Origin: JBJXFK01 sp046155505
GTDB taxonomy: Bacteria > Planctomycetota > Phycisphaerae > UBA1845 > Fen-1342
Direction of reading: 5' to 3'
DNA length: 23,830 nucleotides
NCBI GenBank assembly: GCA_046155505.1
Contig: JBJXFK010000311.1
Coordinates: forward strand, 1 to 23,830
Numbering within the stretch: the first letter of the stretch is position 1; each line of letters begins with the position of its first letter. Under the pieces are notes generated by a model. That model was not told where the DNA came from, searched no databases, and was given only the letters and a program-made list of their open reading frames with translations. The translations under genes were made by a program, and so were the position numbers. Shown one piece after another: positions 1 to 7,606 of the stretch.

Positions 1-2
1 GC

Positions 3-383
3 TATCAACGCGAGCGCGACATGAGTTTTGCCGCGTATGTGCGCAAGGTGAACGAACTCGAACGCGAGGCCCGCAAGCTGGAACGCACGAGCCACATCCC
101 GCTGCGCGAACTGATGCTCATTCAACGTCATATCGCCCAACTCAAACGCGAAGCGGTCGACAAATTCGCAGAGGGCAAACTCGCGGGCGAGGAACTATTC
201 AGCAGCTTTCTCGCAGTGGTCAACGACGCCCGCGACTATGTGACGCGGCTGATCATTCACGAGCGCGACAATCTCGAACGCGAAGCGCGGCGGCGCGAGA
301 AGCCCTTCGCGGAACTCTGGACTGAAACGGTGGGCGATCTCGACGATCCGCTCGAACCCGCGATCAATCAACGGCGGGCGTAA
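3..383 (+). CDS. Coiled-coil protein of unknown function, probably truncated at the left edge
   Basis: The reading frame is open from the window edge to a TAA at 381-383. An ATG at 21 is possible, but no ribosome-binding site precedes it and the residues encoded before it (YQRERD) have the same charged helical character, so the gene probably begins outside the window. The visible ~126 residues are rich in Glu, Arg, Leu and Lys and look almost wholly alpha-helical, with coiled-coil-like stretches such as VNELEREARKLER and HERDNLEREARRREK. There is no signal peptide or membrane segment, so a cytoplasmic protein or domain is likely. The last 20 bases overlap the 3' end of the convergent kinase gene. 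I do not recognise a family. The call of a real gene rests on the sustained amphipathic pattern. Confidence 0.6.
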   Translation, partial: YQRERDMSFAAYVRKVNELEREARKLERTSHIPLRELMLIQRHIAQLKREAVDKFAEGKLAGEELFSSFLAVVNDARDYVTRLIIHERDNLEREARRREKPFAELWTETVGDLDDPLEPAINQRRA

Positions 384-3300
384 GCGCCGCGGCCGCAATT
401 CGGGACCGCGCTTCGCCGATCAATGACACTGCATCCAGCGTCAGCGGAACATCCTGCACTCGTGCCGCTTCGTCCGCCGACAACACGCGCTCCGCCTCAG
501 CCGCGTTGCCGCGCGCCGCCTGAATCAGTGCCCGCATCGCCGCCACTTCCGTCAGCGCCGTTCGCCGCATCGCCGACACTTCATCCAGTCGGCACCACGC
601 CTCATCGAGACTGCCCAGCCGAAGCTCGGCCAGCGCCGCCGCCAGCCGCGGCAACGGAATGGACCGATCAAGCTGCGTCGCGCGCACCGCCACCCGTAGC
701 GAACGCTCATACGCGCCCGTCAACAGCCCAGGCGTCATCGCGACCTTCCACGCATGACGACCCATCACGCGCCCGTCATCGTCCGCTTCAATTAGCGCGT
801 CAAGCGTCTCGATCGCCAGCGCATCGGCCCGTGCGGCGTCACCGATCGCGATCAGGTTGCTCATCGCATAGCCCAGGCATTCGCTCGACGCCATGTGCCA
901 CTGCCCCGCCACCGCGCACAGCACGCCATAGCTGCGCAGCAGTTGCTCAGCCGACTCCGCGGTCGGCGCTCGCGCGGCCGTTGCGGCGAGTTGCAGCTCG
1001 GTGAATCGCGTCAGTTGCGGGTCGAAACTTGTTGATTGCAGCCGCGCCGCGTGCCCGGCGCTTGCTACCTCACCCGCCTGCTCCGCATCGCCGACCGACA
1101 GCAGTCCGATCGCGAGCCACCACTGCGCGTGCGTCATGCGCACCGCCCGCTGCGGCAACCGTTGCGATTCCAGCGCGACGATTTCCTGAAACGCGGGGAT
1201 GTAGATCGCCGGCGGGATGCGCCGCACAAAATAGTCGCTGAGCCGATACATCGCGTTGCAATAGACCGGCACGAGCGGATCGTCGTCGGCAAGTGTCGCC
1301 CGCCGCACGGCGAGCACGTTCGCGAGATTCGCGGCTTGCGTGTCGTCGTCGTTGTTCGCCGGTCGCCGAAACCGCCGCAAAGCCGCGGCCAGTTCGGGCT
1401 TCAACTCTCCGAGCACCTCAAGCGACACGTCGATATCGCCCGATCCGGGTGTCGCCCACGCAACCGTATGAGGGATGACCATCTCGGGCCGACCCGTCTT
1501 CGCATAGACATTCAAAACGGTGCGCAGCGCCTCGGCCGTCGCCTCGGCATCCGCGCCCCAGAACCCAAGCGTGTCGCGATAGCCGACCAGCGCGATCGCC
1601 TCGGCCTCTTCGAGCCGCGACAGCCCGAGCAGCGCCTCGGCAAGCACCATCCGCGAACGCGACGATCCCGACACCGTGCGCGGATTCGCGTTGTCGCACA
1701 AATCGACCGAACGGCGAGCGAATTCCTCGGCGCGCGCGAAGTGGCCGCGCGCCAGACTCTGTCGCGCGACATCATGCGCCGCCGCTCCGCGCTTCATCGG
1801 ATGCCAGTCGGCGTTAGCCGCGGCCACGTCGGCGATTTCGTCGAACGCGGCCACCAATTCCTCCGTCGCCCCCCCGCCGCGCTCGTGCAGCCGTAAGTTT
1901 TCGGTGAGGAGTTCACACACGAGTGCCGACATCGGATGTTCGTCGGCGAACATCCGCCGCCGCGCTTCGAGCACACTCCCGAGCAACGGCTGGAGCGTCT
2001 TGGCCTTGGCCGCGCGCGCCGCGAGCAACTCCTCGAGCATAGTCAGCAATTCCTGCCTGCGCGGGCCGAACGGCACCGCCAGCCGATAGTGCAGTAGCCA
2101 TTGCCGGCCGGTGATCTGGCAGCGGGCCCACTCGTCGCGATAGGCATCGGCCTGCTCGGATTGGCCTGCCTGTTCGTAATGCTGAATCAGATACGTGCGA
2201 ATCTCCTGTGCATACACATTGAACTCGCGCCGCAGCGCGACCACGCGCTCCAAGTTTTCCTTCATCAGCAGCTCGGCCTGATCCGGCAAGCCGAGGCCGG
2301 CCAGCGCCGCCCCGCGCCGAGCTTGCGTAACTGCGATCATCCAATGCTCTTCGGGCAGCACGCGCCGCAAAATGTCGATCGATTCGCTCGCCAGCGTCTC
2401 GGCCTCGGCAAATCGCCCACCTGCGAGCTTGCTCGTGATCAGCGCGCCCAGCGTTCGCACCACGCGGCTGTTCGTCTCGGGCAGGAATCGCCGCTGAATC
2501 GCGAGGGCATCCGCCAAGTACGGCGTCGTCTCCGCTGGTTCGATTTTCAGACTGACATTCGTGCTTCCAAGGTAGAGAAAATCCGCCAGAATCAGCCAGC
2601 GCGAATCGTCCGTCGCCAGCACTTCCTCGGCCGCGGCCCGCAGCTCAAGAAAGGCCCGATTCGCCGAGTCCGCGGTGAACTTTGCGTCCATCTCGCGCTG
2701 CATGGTGCGCAGCGCCCGCGACAGTCGGGGTACTGACGCCTCGAACAATTTCGGATAGATCCGCCAGAGCGTCCACCAGTGTTTGCGCCAGGTGCTGTCG
2801 CTCACGTCCTCAAGCGTCATTACATAGGTACGCAGCGTCTCGTACTGATCCGCCGGCCGAGATTCGAGCACACGCGTGTGAATCTCCACCGCGCGCTCAA
2901 GCTGCACCAGCCCGGCTTCGAGATCGCCTTGCGCCGCGTACGCCCGCCCGATCACCGTCCGCACCGCCGCTTCCGACGCGGGCTGATCGGCGAAGCTCGA
3001 CGCCACCTGCACCTCGGCCCGGTCGAGCAGCGCGTGTAGCGTCATGCCGCCGGCCTCGGCGACATCCGGATCGGCCCCTCCCAGCGTACGCACCAAAAAC
3101 TCGGTTACGCCGCGCGCACGCTCGGTTTCGCGCTCGGCCGACTGGCGCTGCACGGCTTCGGCGTCGCGCGCCTGCCGCGCCTCGTCGCGCTGTCTTGCCG
3201 CGTCCTGCTGCGCGGCGAGCGCCCGCGTGCCCGCGTCCTCCGCTGCAACGCGTGCCTGCGTCTCGCGCAGCGCCAGCACCTCGGCCCGACGCGCCAGCTC

Positions 3301-4575
3301 CCGCTGCGTCTCGGCCTGGATGCCGGCATACGCCGCAAATGCCACGAGCGCCACCACAGCCGCCACTGCGCCGACTGCGACGCGCCGATAGCGTCGCATG
3401 TGCTTGCTCAACACATAGAGCGTCGAGTCGCGCCGCGCCTCGATCGGCTCGCCCGCCAGGTGGTGCCGAATGTCGCGGGCTAGCTCCCCCGCCGACGCGT
3501 ATCGACGATTCGGCTCTTTCGCCAGACTGCGCAGCACGATGCTGTCGATCTCGGCGTCCAGCTCACGCCGCACGCTGCCCGGCCGCGCGGGTTCGATCGT
3601 GCGGATGGTGTTGAACACATCGCTGAGCGAGCCGACGATTTTGTACGGGAACGTGCCGGTCAGCATTTGAAAGATGAGCACGCCCAGCGAGTAGACGTCG
3701 GTGCGCACATCGACATCAGCTGAGCCTGTCACCTGTTCCGGCGAAGCCCACGGTGCCGACCCGACGAACTGCCCGTCGCTCGTGACCGACGAGACGCCGT
3801 CCGCTATGTCTTTTGCCAGACCGAAATCCAGAACATGCGGCTGGCCGGCGTCGTCGACCAGGATGTTGCTGGGTTTGAGGTCGCGGTGAATGATGCCGCG
3901 CAGGTGGGCGGCGTGTAACGCTTCGCAAATTTTCGCGAGCAGGTCGAGCGTCGCGCGCAGAGACTCGCGCTGCCAGCGCTGCTCGCCACGATTGCGCTTT
4001 ACATATTCATCGAGCGCGACGCCATGAATGCGATCCATCACGATGTAGTGCGCCTGATCGACGCGCCCGCTGTCATGCACCGCGACGATATTCGGATGCC
4101 GCAAGCGAACCAGCAGCGCGACTTCTCTCTGAAATCTGGCTCGATCGGTCGCGCCGGCGAGCGGGCCGCGATGCAGCAGCTTGACGGCGACCAAGCGGCC
4201 GGTCGAGGTCTGCCGCGCCTCGTACACGACGCCTTGGCCGCCGCGGTGAATTTCGCCCAGAATCTCGTAGCCGGGAATCGCGTCCGGGCGCGGCAGCAGG
4301 CGACTCGTGCTGCGTCCCATCGACCCGTGCGACAAGCTGACTTGCGAGCTGCCGGCGGCGCGCTGCGCCGCGGCTTGCATCATGCGCAGCAGCAGCAGTT
4401 CGTGGCCGAGGGCCGGCATCAAGTCGGGATGCGCTTGAACCAGTGCTTCGTCGGCAAGCACTTCGCCCGACGCGCGGCGGCGCACGACATCGCCCAGCAC
4501 ATCGCGCACGCGCACGGCGACACTCTTGTCGCTGTGCGAATCAACGCCCGCCGAGTTGTGATGCGCAGTCGACAT
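364..4575 (-). CDS. Membrane-anchored serine/threonine protein kinase with a large TPR-like C-terminal region
   Basis: A 1403-residue Hanks-type kinase. From the ATG at 4575, residues 1-100 are a helical leader. The kinase domain is at about 102-375: glycine loop GEIHRGGQGVVYEA near 108-121, VAVK lysine near 132, HRDLKPSN near 230-237, DFG near 250-252, SPE in place of APE near 288-290, and DVYSLG. A basic stretch and one membrane helix follow (about 397-420), then an Ala/Arg/Glu/Gln coiled coil (about 420-490). The remaining ~900 residues are helical with TPR-like repeats (for example AYAAQGDLEAGLVQLERAVEIHTRVL), probably for partner binding. All catalytic residues are present, so it should be active with the kinase domain in the cytoplasm. 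A TTG at 4584 would add three residues, but the ATG is preferred. An ECF sigma gene lies upstream on the same strand, which is a common planctomycete arrangement. The substrate is unknown. The 3' end overlaps the convergent gene by 20 bases. Confidence 0.93.
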   Translation of the reverse strand: MSTAHHNSAGVDSHSDKSVAVRVRDVLGDVVRRRASGEVLADEALVQAHPDLMPALGHELLLLRMMQAAAQRAAGSSQVSLSHGSMGRSTSRLLPRPDAIPGYEILGEIHRGGQGVVYEARQTSTGRLVAVKLLHRGPLAGATDRARFQREVALLVRLRHPNIVAVHDSGRVDQAHYIVMDRIHGVALDEYVKRNRGEQRWQRESLRATLDLLAKICEALHAAHLRGIIHRDLKPSNILVDDAGQPHVLDFGLAKDIADGVSSVTSDGQFVGSAPWASPEQVTGSADVDVRTDVYSLGVLIFQMLTGTFPYKIVGSLSDVFNTIRTIEPARPGSVRRELDAEIDSIVLRSLAKEPNRRYASAGELARDIRHHLAGEPIEARRDSTLYVLSKHMRRYRRVAVGAVAAVVALVAFAAYAGIQAETQRELARRAEVLALRETQARVAAEDAGTRALAAQQDAARQRDEARQARDAEAVQRQSAERETERARGVTEFLVRTLGGADPDVAEAGGMTLHALLDRAEVQVASSFADQPASEAAVRTVIGRAYAAQGDLEAGLVQLERAVEIHTRVLESRPADQYETLRTYVMTLEDVSDSTWRKHWWTLWRIYPKLFEASVPRLSRALRTMQREMDAKFTADSANRAFLELRAAAEEVLATDDSRWLILADFLYLGSTNVSLKIEPAETTPYLADALAIQRRFLPETNSRVVRTLGALITSKLAGGRFAEAETLASESIDILRRVLPEEHWMIAVTQARRGAALAGLGLPDQAELLMKENLERVVALRREFNVYAQEIRTYLIQHYEQAGQSEQADAYRDEWARCQITGRQWLLHYRLAVPFGPRRQELLTMLEELLAARAAKAKTLQPLLGSVLEARRRMFADEHPMSALVCELLTENLRLHERGGGATEELVAAFDEIADVAAANADWHPMKRGAAAHDVARQSLARGHFARAEEFARRSVDLCDNANPRTVSGSSRSRMVLAEALLGLSRLEEAEAIALVGYRDTLGFWGADAEATAEALRTVLNVYAKTGRPEMVIPHTVAWATPGSGDIDVSLEVLGELKPELAAALRRFRRPANNDDDTQAANLANVLAVRRATLADDDPLVPVYCNAMYRLSDYFVRRIPPAIYIPAFQEIVALESQRLPQRAVRMTHAQWWLAIGLLSVGDAEQAGEVASAGHAARLQSTSFDPQLTRFTELQLAATAARAPTAESAEQLLRSYGVLCAVAGQWHMASSECLGYAMSNLIAIGDAARADALAIETLDALIEADDDGRVMGRHAWKVAMTPGLLTGAYERSLRVAVRATQLDRSIPLPRLAAALAELRLGSLDEAWCRLDEVSAMRRTALTEVAAMRALIQAARGNAAEAERVLSADEAARVQDVPLTLDAVSLIGEARSRIAAAALTPAVD

Positions 4576-4583
4576 GCCGCCCA

Positions 4584-4661
4584 ACCCGTAGGGTGGGCAT
4601 TGCCCACCAATTTGATGCTCAACAAGCCCGCGCGATGGTGGGCAGTGCCCACCCTACGGGT
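4584..4661. repeat. Double-palindrome dispersed repeat, copy 1, reaching the kinase ribosome-binding region
   Basis: Two short palindromes, at 4592-4608 and 4637-4653, each read GGTGGGCA-N-TGCCCACC. They form the arms of a larger inverted repeat: 4584-4608 pairs with 4637-4661, 25 bases with one mismatch. The spacer carries ATTTGATGCT (4609-4618). A second copy with the same architecture and the same spacer word lies at 7521-7591. The kinase start codon at 4575 lies only eight bases outside the left arm. No T-run follows on either strand, so it does not look like a simple intrinsic terminator. Confidence 0.85.
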
Positions 4662-4677
4662 TGCAACGCGAAGAAAG

Positions 4678-4700
4678 CACCCGAGGGCGGCAGATCCCCA
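4678..4700. repeat. Short dispersed repeat unit (CCGAGGGCGGCA type)
   Basis: The segment GAAGAAAGCA followed by CCGAGGGCGGCAGATCCCC resembles the two tandem units at 5464-5515; the word CGAAGAAAGCA precedes both sets. Together with the double palindrome it fills most of the 166-base gap between the sigma-factor and kinase genes. I see no promoter or coding region in that gap. Confidence 0.6.
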
Positions 4701-4741
4701 CGCCCACCCTACCGATAACGCAAACCCGTCACCCGCGCAGC

Positions 4742-5341
4742 CTATGACTTGCTCAAAAATCTCACTTCTTCGCCCAGCGCCGCCCGCATGGCCGCGAAGC
4801 CGCGCGTGCATAGCTTGTGAACCGACCAGTCGGTTTTGCCCATCCGCTGCGCAACCTCGGCCACGCTCAACCCTTCGATATAGCGCATCCGCACCGCGTC
4901 TCGATACTCCGGCTTGATCCGCAGTAGCGCCGCCTGAACCGCCGCCTCGATCTCGTGGCCCGCCACCGAACGGCTGGGCGAATGTGTGTCCACGTCAAGC
5001 AGCTCGAACAGCGGCACATCCGAACTACCGCCGGCCATGGCGTCGAGCGCAGGCCGTGCTCCGCCGCGTTTGAGCGCCGAATGTCGTCGAATGGCCTGAA
5101 TCAGCCGCCCGTCGGCGACCATGATCAGCCAGCGCACAAACGCGGCCCGGCCTTGTGGTTCGAAACCGCGAATTTGGCGGAATATCTCGACGAAGGTTTC
5201 CTGAAGCAGGTCTTCCGCCGAAATCGAACTGCGCAGCGACAGCGGCAGTCTTTTCGTCAGCCGCGCGAGCAGGCGGCTTTGATAGGGTATCAAGAGTTGC
5301 TGAAGCGCAGCGCCATCGCCCGCGATCGCTCGATCGAGCAA
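4742..5341 (-). CDS. ECF-type RNA polymerase sigma factor (planctomycete type)
   Basis: A 199-residue sigma-70-family protein. Region 2 lies at about 5-85, with the core-binding helix SAEDLLQETFVEIFRQI (about 41-57) and the AFVRWLIMVADGRLIQAIRRH segment that would contact the -10 element. A polar linker follows (about 90-125). Region 4 is at about 130-190, with the helix-turn-helix LSVAEVAQRMGKTDWSVHKLCTRG that would contact the -35 element. It should direct RNA polymerase to a small regulon. The start is a TTG at 5341 preceded by GGAGCG about five bases upstream; the frame is closed by a stop at 5396 and holds no upstream ATG. No anti-sigma factor lies next to it. Instead the large transmembrane kinase follows on the same strand, which suggests control by phosphorylation; that is inference from the neighbourhood. 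Confidence 0.93.
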   Translation of the reverse strand: MLDRAIAGDGAALQQLLIPYQSRLLARLTKRLPLSLRSSISAEDLLQETFVEIFRQIRGFEPQGRAAFVRWLIMVADGRLIQAIRRHSALKRGGARPALDAMAGGSSDVPLFELLDVDTHSPSRSVAGHEIEAAVQAALLRIKPEYRDAVRMRYIEGLSVAEVAQRMGKTDWSVHKLCTRGFAAMRAALGEEVRFLSKS

Positions 5342-5418
5342 ATCACGCTCCGAAGAGTCGCCGATGGACGAGTCGCTATTGATTGCTGAACTCCGTTACC
5401 GACGTAGCGACCGCGCGG

Positions 5419-5454
5419 GTGCCATGCCGACGGCCGTTCGCGTCGGCATGCGCC
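5419..5454. repeat. Dispersed hairpin repeat B, copy 1
   Basis: A 36-base element whose arms CATGCCGAC (5423-5431) and GTCGGCATG (5442-5450) form a perfect 9-bp stem with a 10-base loop. The same 36 bases recur with one difference at 10692-10727. It lies in the non-coding gap between the divergent sigma-factor gene and the secreted protein gene at 5852. Confidence 0.85.
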
Positions 5455-5463
5455 ACGAAGAAA

Positions 5464-5515
5464 GCAGCCGAGGGCGGCAATTCTCCGGAAAGGCAGCCGA
5501 GGGAGGCAGTTCTCC
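5464..5515. repeat. Two tandem 23-base units, 29-base period
   Basis: Units at 5464-5486 and 5493-5515 differ at two or three positions; both read GCAGCCGAGGG(C/A)GGCA(A/G)TTCTCC. A related unit lies at 4678-4700. The surrounding gap 5342-5851 otherwise holds no convincing gene. A frame is open from 5582, but it lacks coding character before the ATG at 5852. Confidence 0.75.
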
Positions 5516-5851
5516 CTTTTCTGGTCGGGCCGCGATCGACAATCCGTCGTAACTCATTGTAGCCATACAAGTAGCCGCTTCGTGCGACGACTTTTCGCCG
5601 TCCCTCAATTCACGTCCGAAAATTCACGCGGCCCGCCTACGCACGCACAACCAAGTCAATACCCCTACCCCAAAGCCCCGAACAACACGATAACGCCGCG
5701 GCGCGCCGATCCGCGTGCCTTCAAAAAAGGAAAAATGCGCACCGCGCGGCTGCTCGCTCGCGGCCTTGCTTTCTTACACTCGTGCCATCATGCACGTTGG
5801 TTCTCAGACGCACATAGCGCCTTCGGGCCTGACTTTTCCAAGGAGTGTGAC

Positions 5852-7522
5852 ATGAGTCGCTCACGTTTCGGACTGTTCGCCGCTGTCGCCCTGCTCGCCG
5901 CCACCGCCCAGGCCCAAACGCCGCTGAATGGGGCCATTAGCTATCAGGGCCGTCTCGACAGTGCCGGCGCTCCCGCCAACGGCACCTTTGACTTCATCTT
6001 CCGCCTGTATGACGCCGCCTCGCTCGGCAATCAGGTGGGATCGACGCTGACGGTCAATGATCTGGCGGTCGCCGACGGCCTGTTCACCGTGCAGCTCAAT
6101 TTTGGCTTCACCGCGTACGATGGCGACGCCCGCTGGCTCGATGTGCAGGTTCGAGCCGGTGCGAGTGCCGGCGCTTACACGCTGCTCGCGCCGCGACAAT
6201 CCCTCACTGCCGCACCGTTCGCACTCTTCGCACTCGACGGCGGCAACTGGAACAAGGTCGGTAGCGCGATCACCAACAGCAACGCCGGCTCGTTCGTCGG
6301 CGTCAACCGTTCGGCCCAAGTCTCCGGAGCTGAATATTTCGGGATTCAGGCACCCGCCCAGTCGACAAACTACGGCGGCATGTACATCCGCACCGACAGC
6401 GATCAGGCCAAGCCGTTCTATGGCTATCGGGCCGGAGCGGCCGGCAGCAGCATGTGGACGTATCTTGACGGCGCGAACGGCGACTGGCGCGTCTACAACG
6501 GGGCCGACCGCCTGACCGTACAAAGCAACGGCGAAGTGGGCATCGGCGTCGCCGACCCGGGGGCGAAGCTCGACATTACCGGCAGCAGCGGCGTTACGCT
6601 GCGCGCGACGAACACCGGCACCGGCTTCTGCGCTCAGTTCACCGTGAATAGTCAGTCGGATACTGCGAACGGAATTTACGCCGCGACCTACGGCGGCGGC
6701 TATGGCGGCTCATTCGAAGCGCACAACACGAATTCGACCGCAGCCCTGAACGCGTACAAGAACGGCGGCCCGGCTCTACGTTGCATCAGCACGCTCACGA
6801 CTCCCGGCACGGCGGCGACTGATTGCGTCGTTTCGGTCGTCGGCGGCACCGACACCGAGCCGAGCGCCGGTGGATTCGTCGTCATGGGAAGCGTCGCCGG
6901 GCCGAACATCTCGATCGACAGCAACGAAATCATGGCTCGCAACGACGGCGCGGTCGCGCCCCTCGCGCTCAACGCCGACGGCGGCAACGTCACGCTCGTT
7001 CAAAGCGGCACGGGTGCGGTGGCGATCGGCACGACGACGATTCCGGCAGGCGTCAAGTTCGTCGTCAACGGTACCGCACGCGTCGACGTGCTCGAAATCG
7101 CCGGTGCGGACGTCGCCGAGAAGTTCCCTGTGTCGTGCAACAAAGACCTGAAGCCCGGCACGGTCGTGATGATCGACTCGGCCAACCCCGGCAAGCTGTG
7201 CCTCGCTCGCGGTGCCTACAACAAGCGCGTCGCGGGCGTGATCAGCGGCGGAAACGGCCTGCCCGCCGGCACGATTCTCGGCAACCTGCCCGGCCACGAA
7301 GACGCCCCGGCGGTCGCGCTGAGCGGTCGCGTGTGGGTGTATTGCGATGCGACTGAGCACGCGATTGAAGCGGGCGACCTGCTGACGACCTCAGACACGC
7401 CGGGCCACGCGATGCTCGCCAGCGATGCGAGCCGCTCGCACGGCGCGGTGATTGGCAAGGCGATGACGGAGCTCGGCCGTGGCGAAACGGGCATGGTGCT
7501 GGTGCTGGTGAATCTTCAGTAG
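5852..7522 (+). CDS. Secreted tail-fibre-like protein with an N-terminal YQGRL module
   Basis: 556 residues. The ATG at 5852 has AAGGAG six bases upstream and begins a clear signal peptide (MSRSRFGLFAAVALLAATAQA, cleavage near 22). Residues about 27-128 match the module that reads ISYQGRL...NGTFDFIFRLYD...DGLFTV...PRQSLTAAPFALFAL, common in planctomycete exported proteins. The middle (about 130-400) is Gly/Asn/Thr-rich, probably beta-structured, and contains GEVGIGVADPGAKLDITG near 227-244, a motif typical of phage-tail-fibre-like proteins. Residues about 405-556 form a conserved-looking end with GADVAEKF, SGRVWVYCD and GDLLTTSDTPGHAM, closing with MVLVLVNLQ. Six cysteines are scattered through the chain. 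It is probably an exported or surface structural or binding protein. No catalytic motif was seen, and the function is unknown. Confidence 0.88.
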   Translation: MSRSRFGLFAAVALLAATAQAQTPLNGAISYQGRLDSAGAPANGTFDFIFRLYDAASLGNQVGSTLTVNDLAVADGLFTVQLNFGFTAYDGDARWLDVQVRAGASAGAYTLLAPRQSLTAAPFALFALDGGNWNKVGSAITNSNAGSFVGVNRSAQVSGAEYFGIQAPAQSTNYGGMYIRTDSDQAKPFYGYRAGAAGSSMWTYLDGANGDWRVYNGADRLTVQSNGEVGIGVADPGAKLDITGSSGVTLRATNTGTGFCAQFTVNSQSDTANGIYAATYGGGYGGSFEAHNTNSTAALNAYKNGGPALRCISTLTTPGTAATDCVVSVVGGTDTEPSAGGFVVMGSVAGPNISIDSNEIMARNDGAVAPLALNADGGNVTLVQSGTGAVAIGTTTIPAGVKFVVNGTARVDVLEIAGADVAEKFPVSCNKDLKPGTVVMIDSANPGKLCLARGAYNKRVAGVISGGNGLPAGTILGNLPGHEDAPAVALSGRVWVYCDATEHAIEAGDLLTTSDTPGHAMLASDASRSHGAVIGKAMTELGRGETGMVLVLVNLQ

Positions 7523-7591
7523 AGTGGGCATCGCCCACGATTTGATGCTTGGCGAAACGCGAAAAATGGTGGGCAATGCCCACCCTACAGG
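7521..7591. repeat. Double-palindrome dispersed repeat, copy 2
   Basis: Palindromic arms at 7524-7538 and 7568-7584 flank a spacer that carries ATTTGATGCT (7540-7549), as in the copy at 4584-4661. The element starts at the stop codon of the upstream gene and fills nearly all of the 84-base gap before the protease gene. It could fold in the transcript and affect read-through or stability, but it lacks a U-run. Confidence 0.85.
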
Positions 7592-7606
7592 TAAGGCAGC
7601 ACTGCA

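Noticed and set aside
4584..4661. Intrinsic terminator between the sigma factor and the kinase
   Set aside because: There is no T-run after either palindrome on the minus strand.
5582..5851. N-terminal extension of the tail-fibre-like protein by 90 residues
   Set aside because: It would bury a perfect signal peptide and the AAGGAG before the ATG at 5852.
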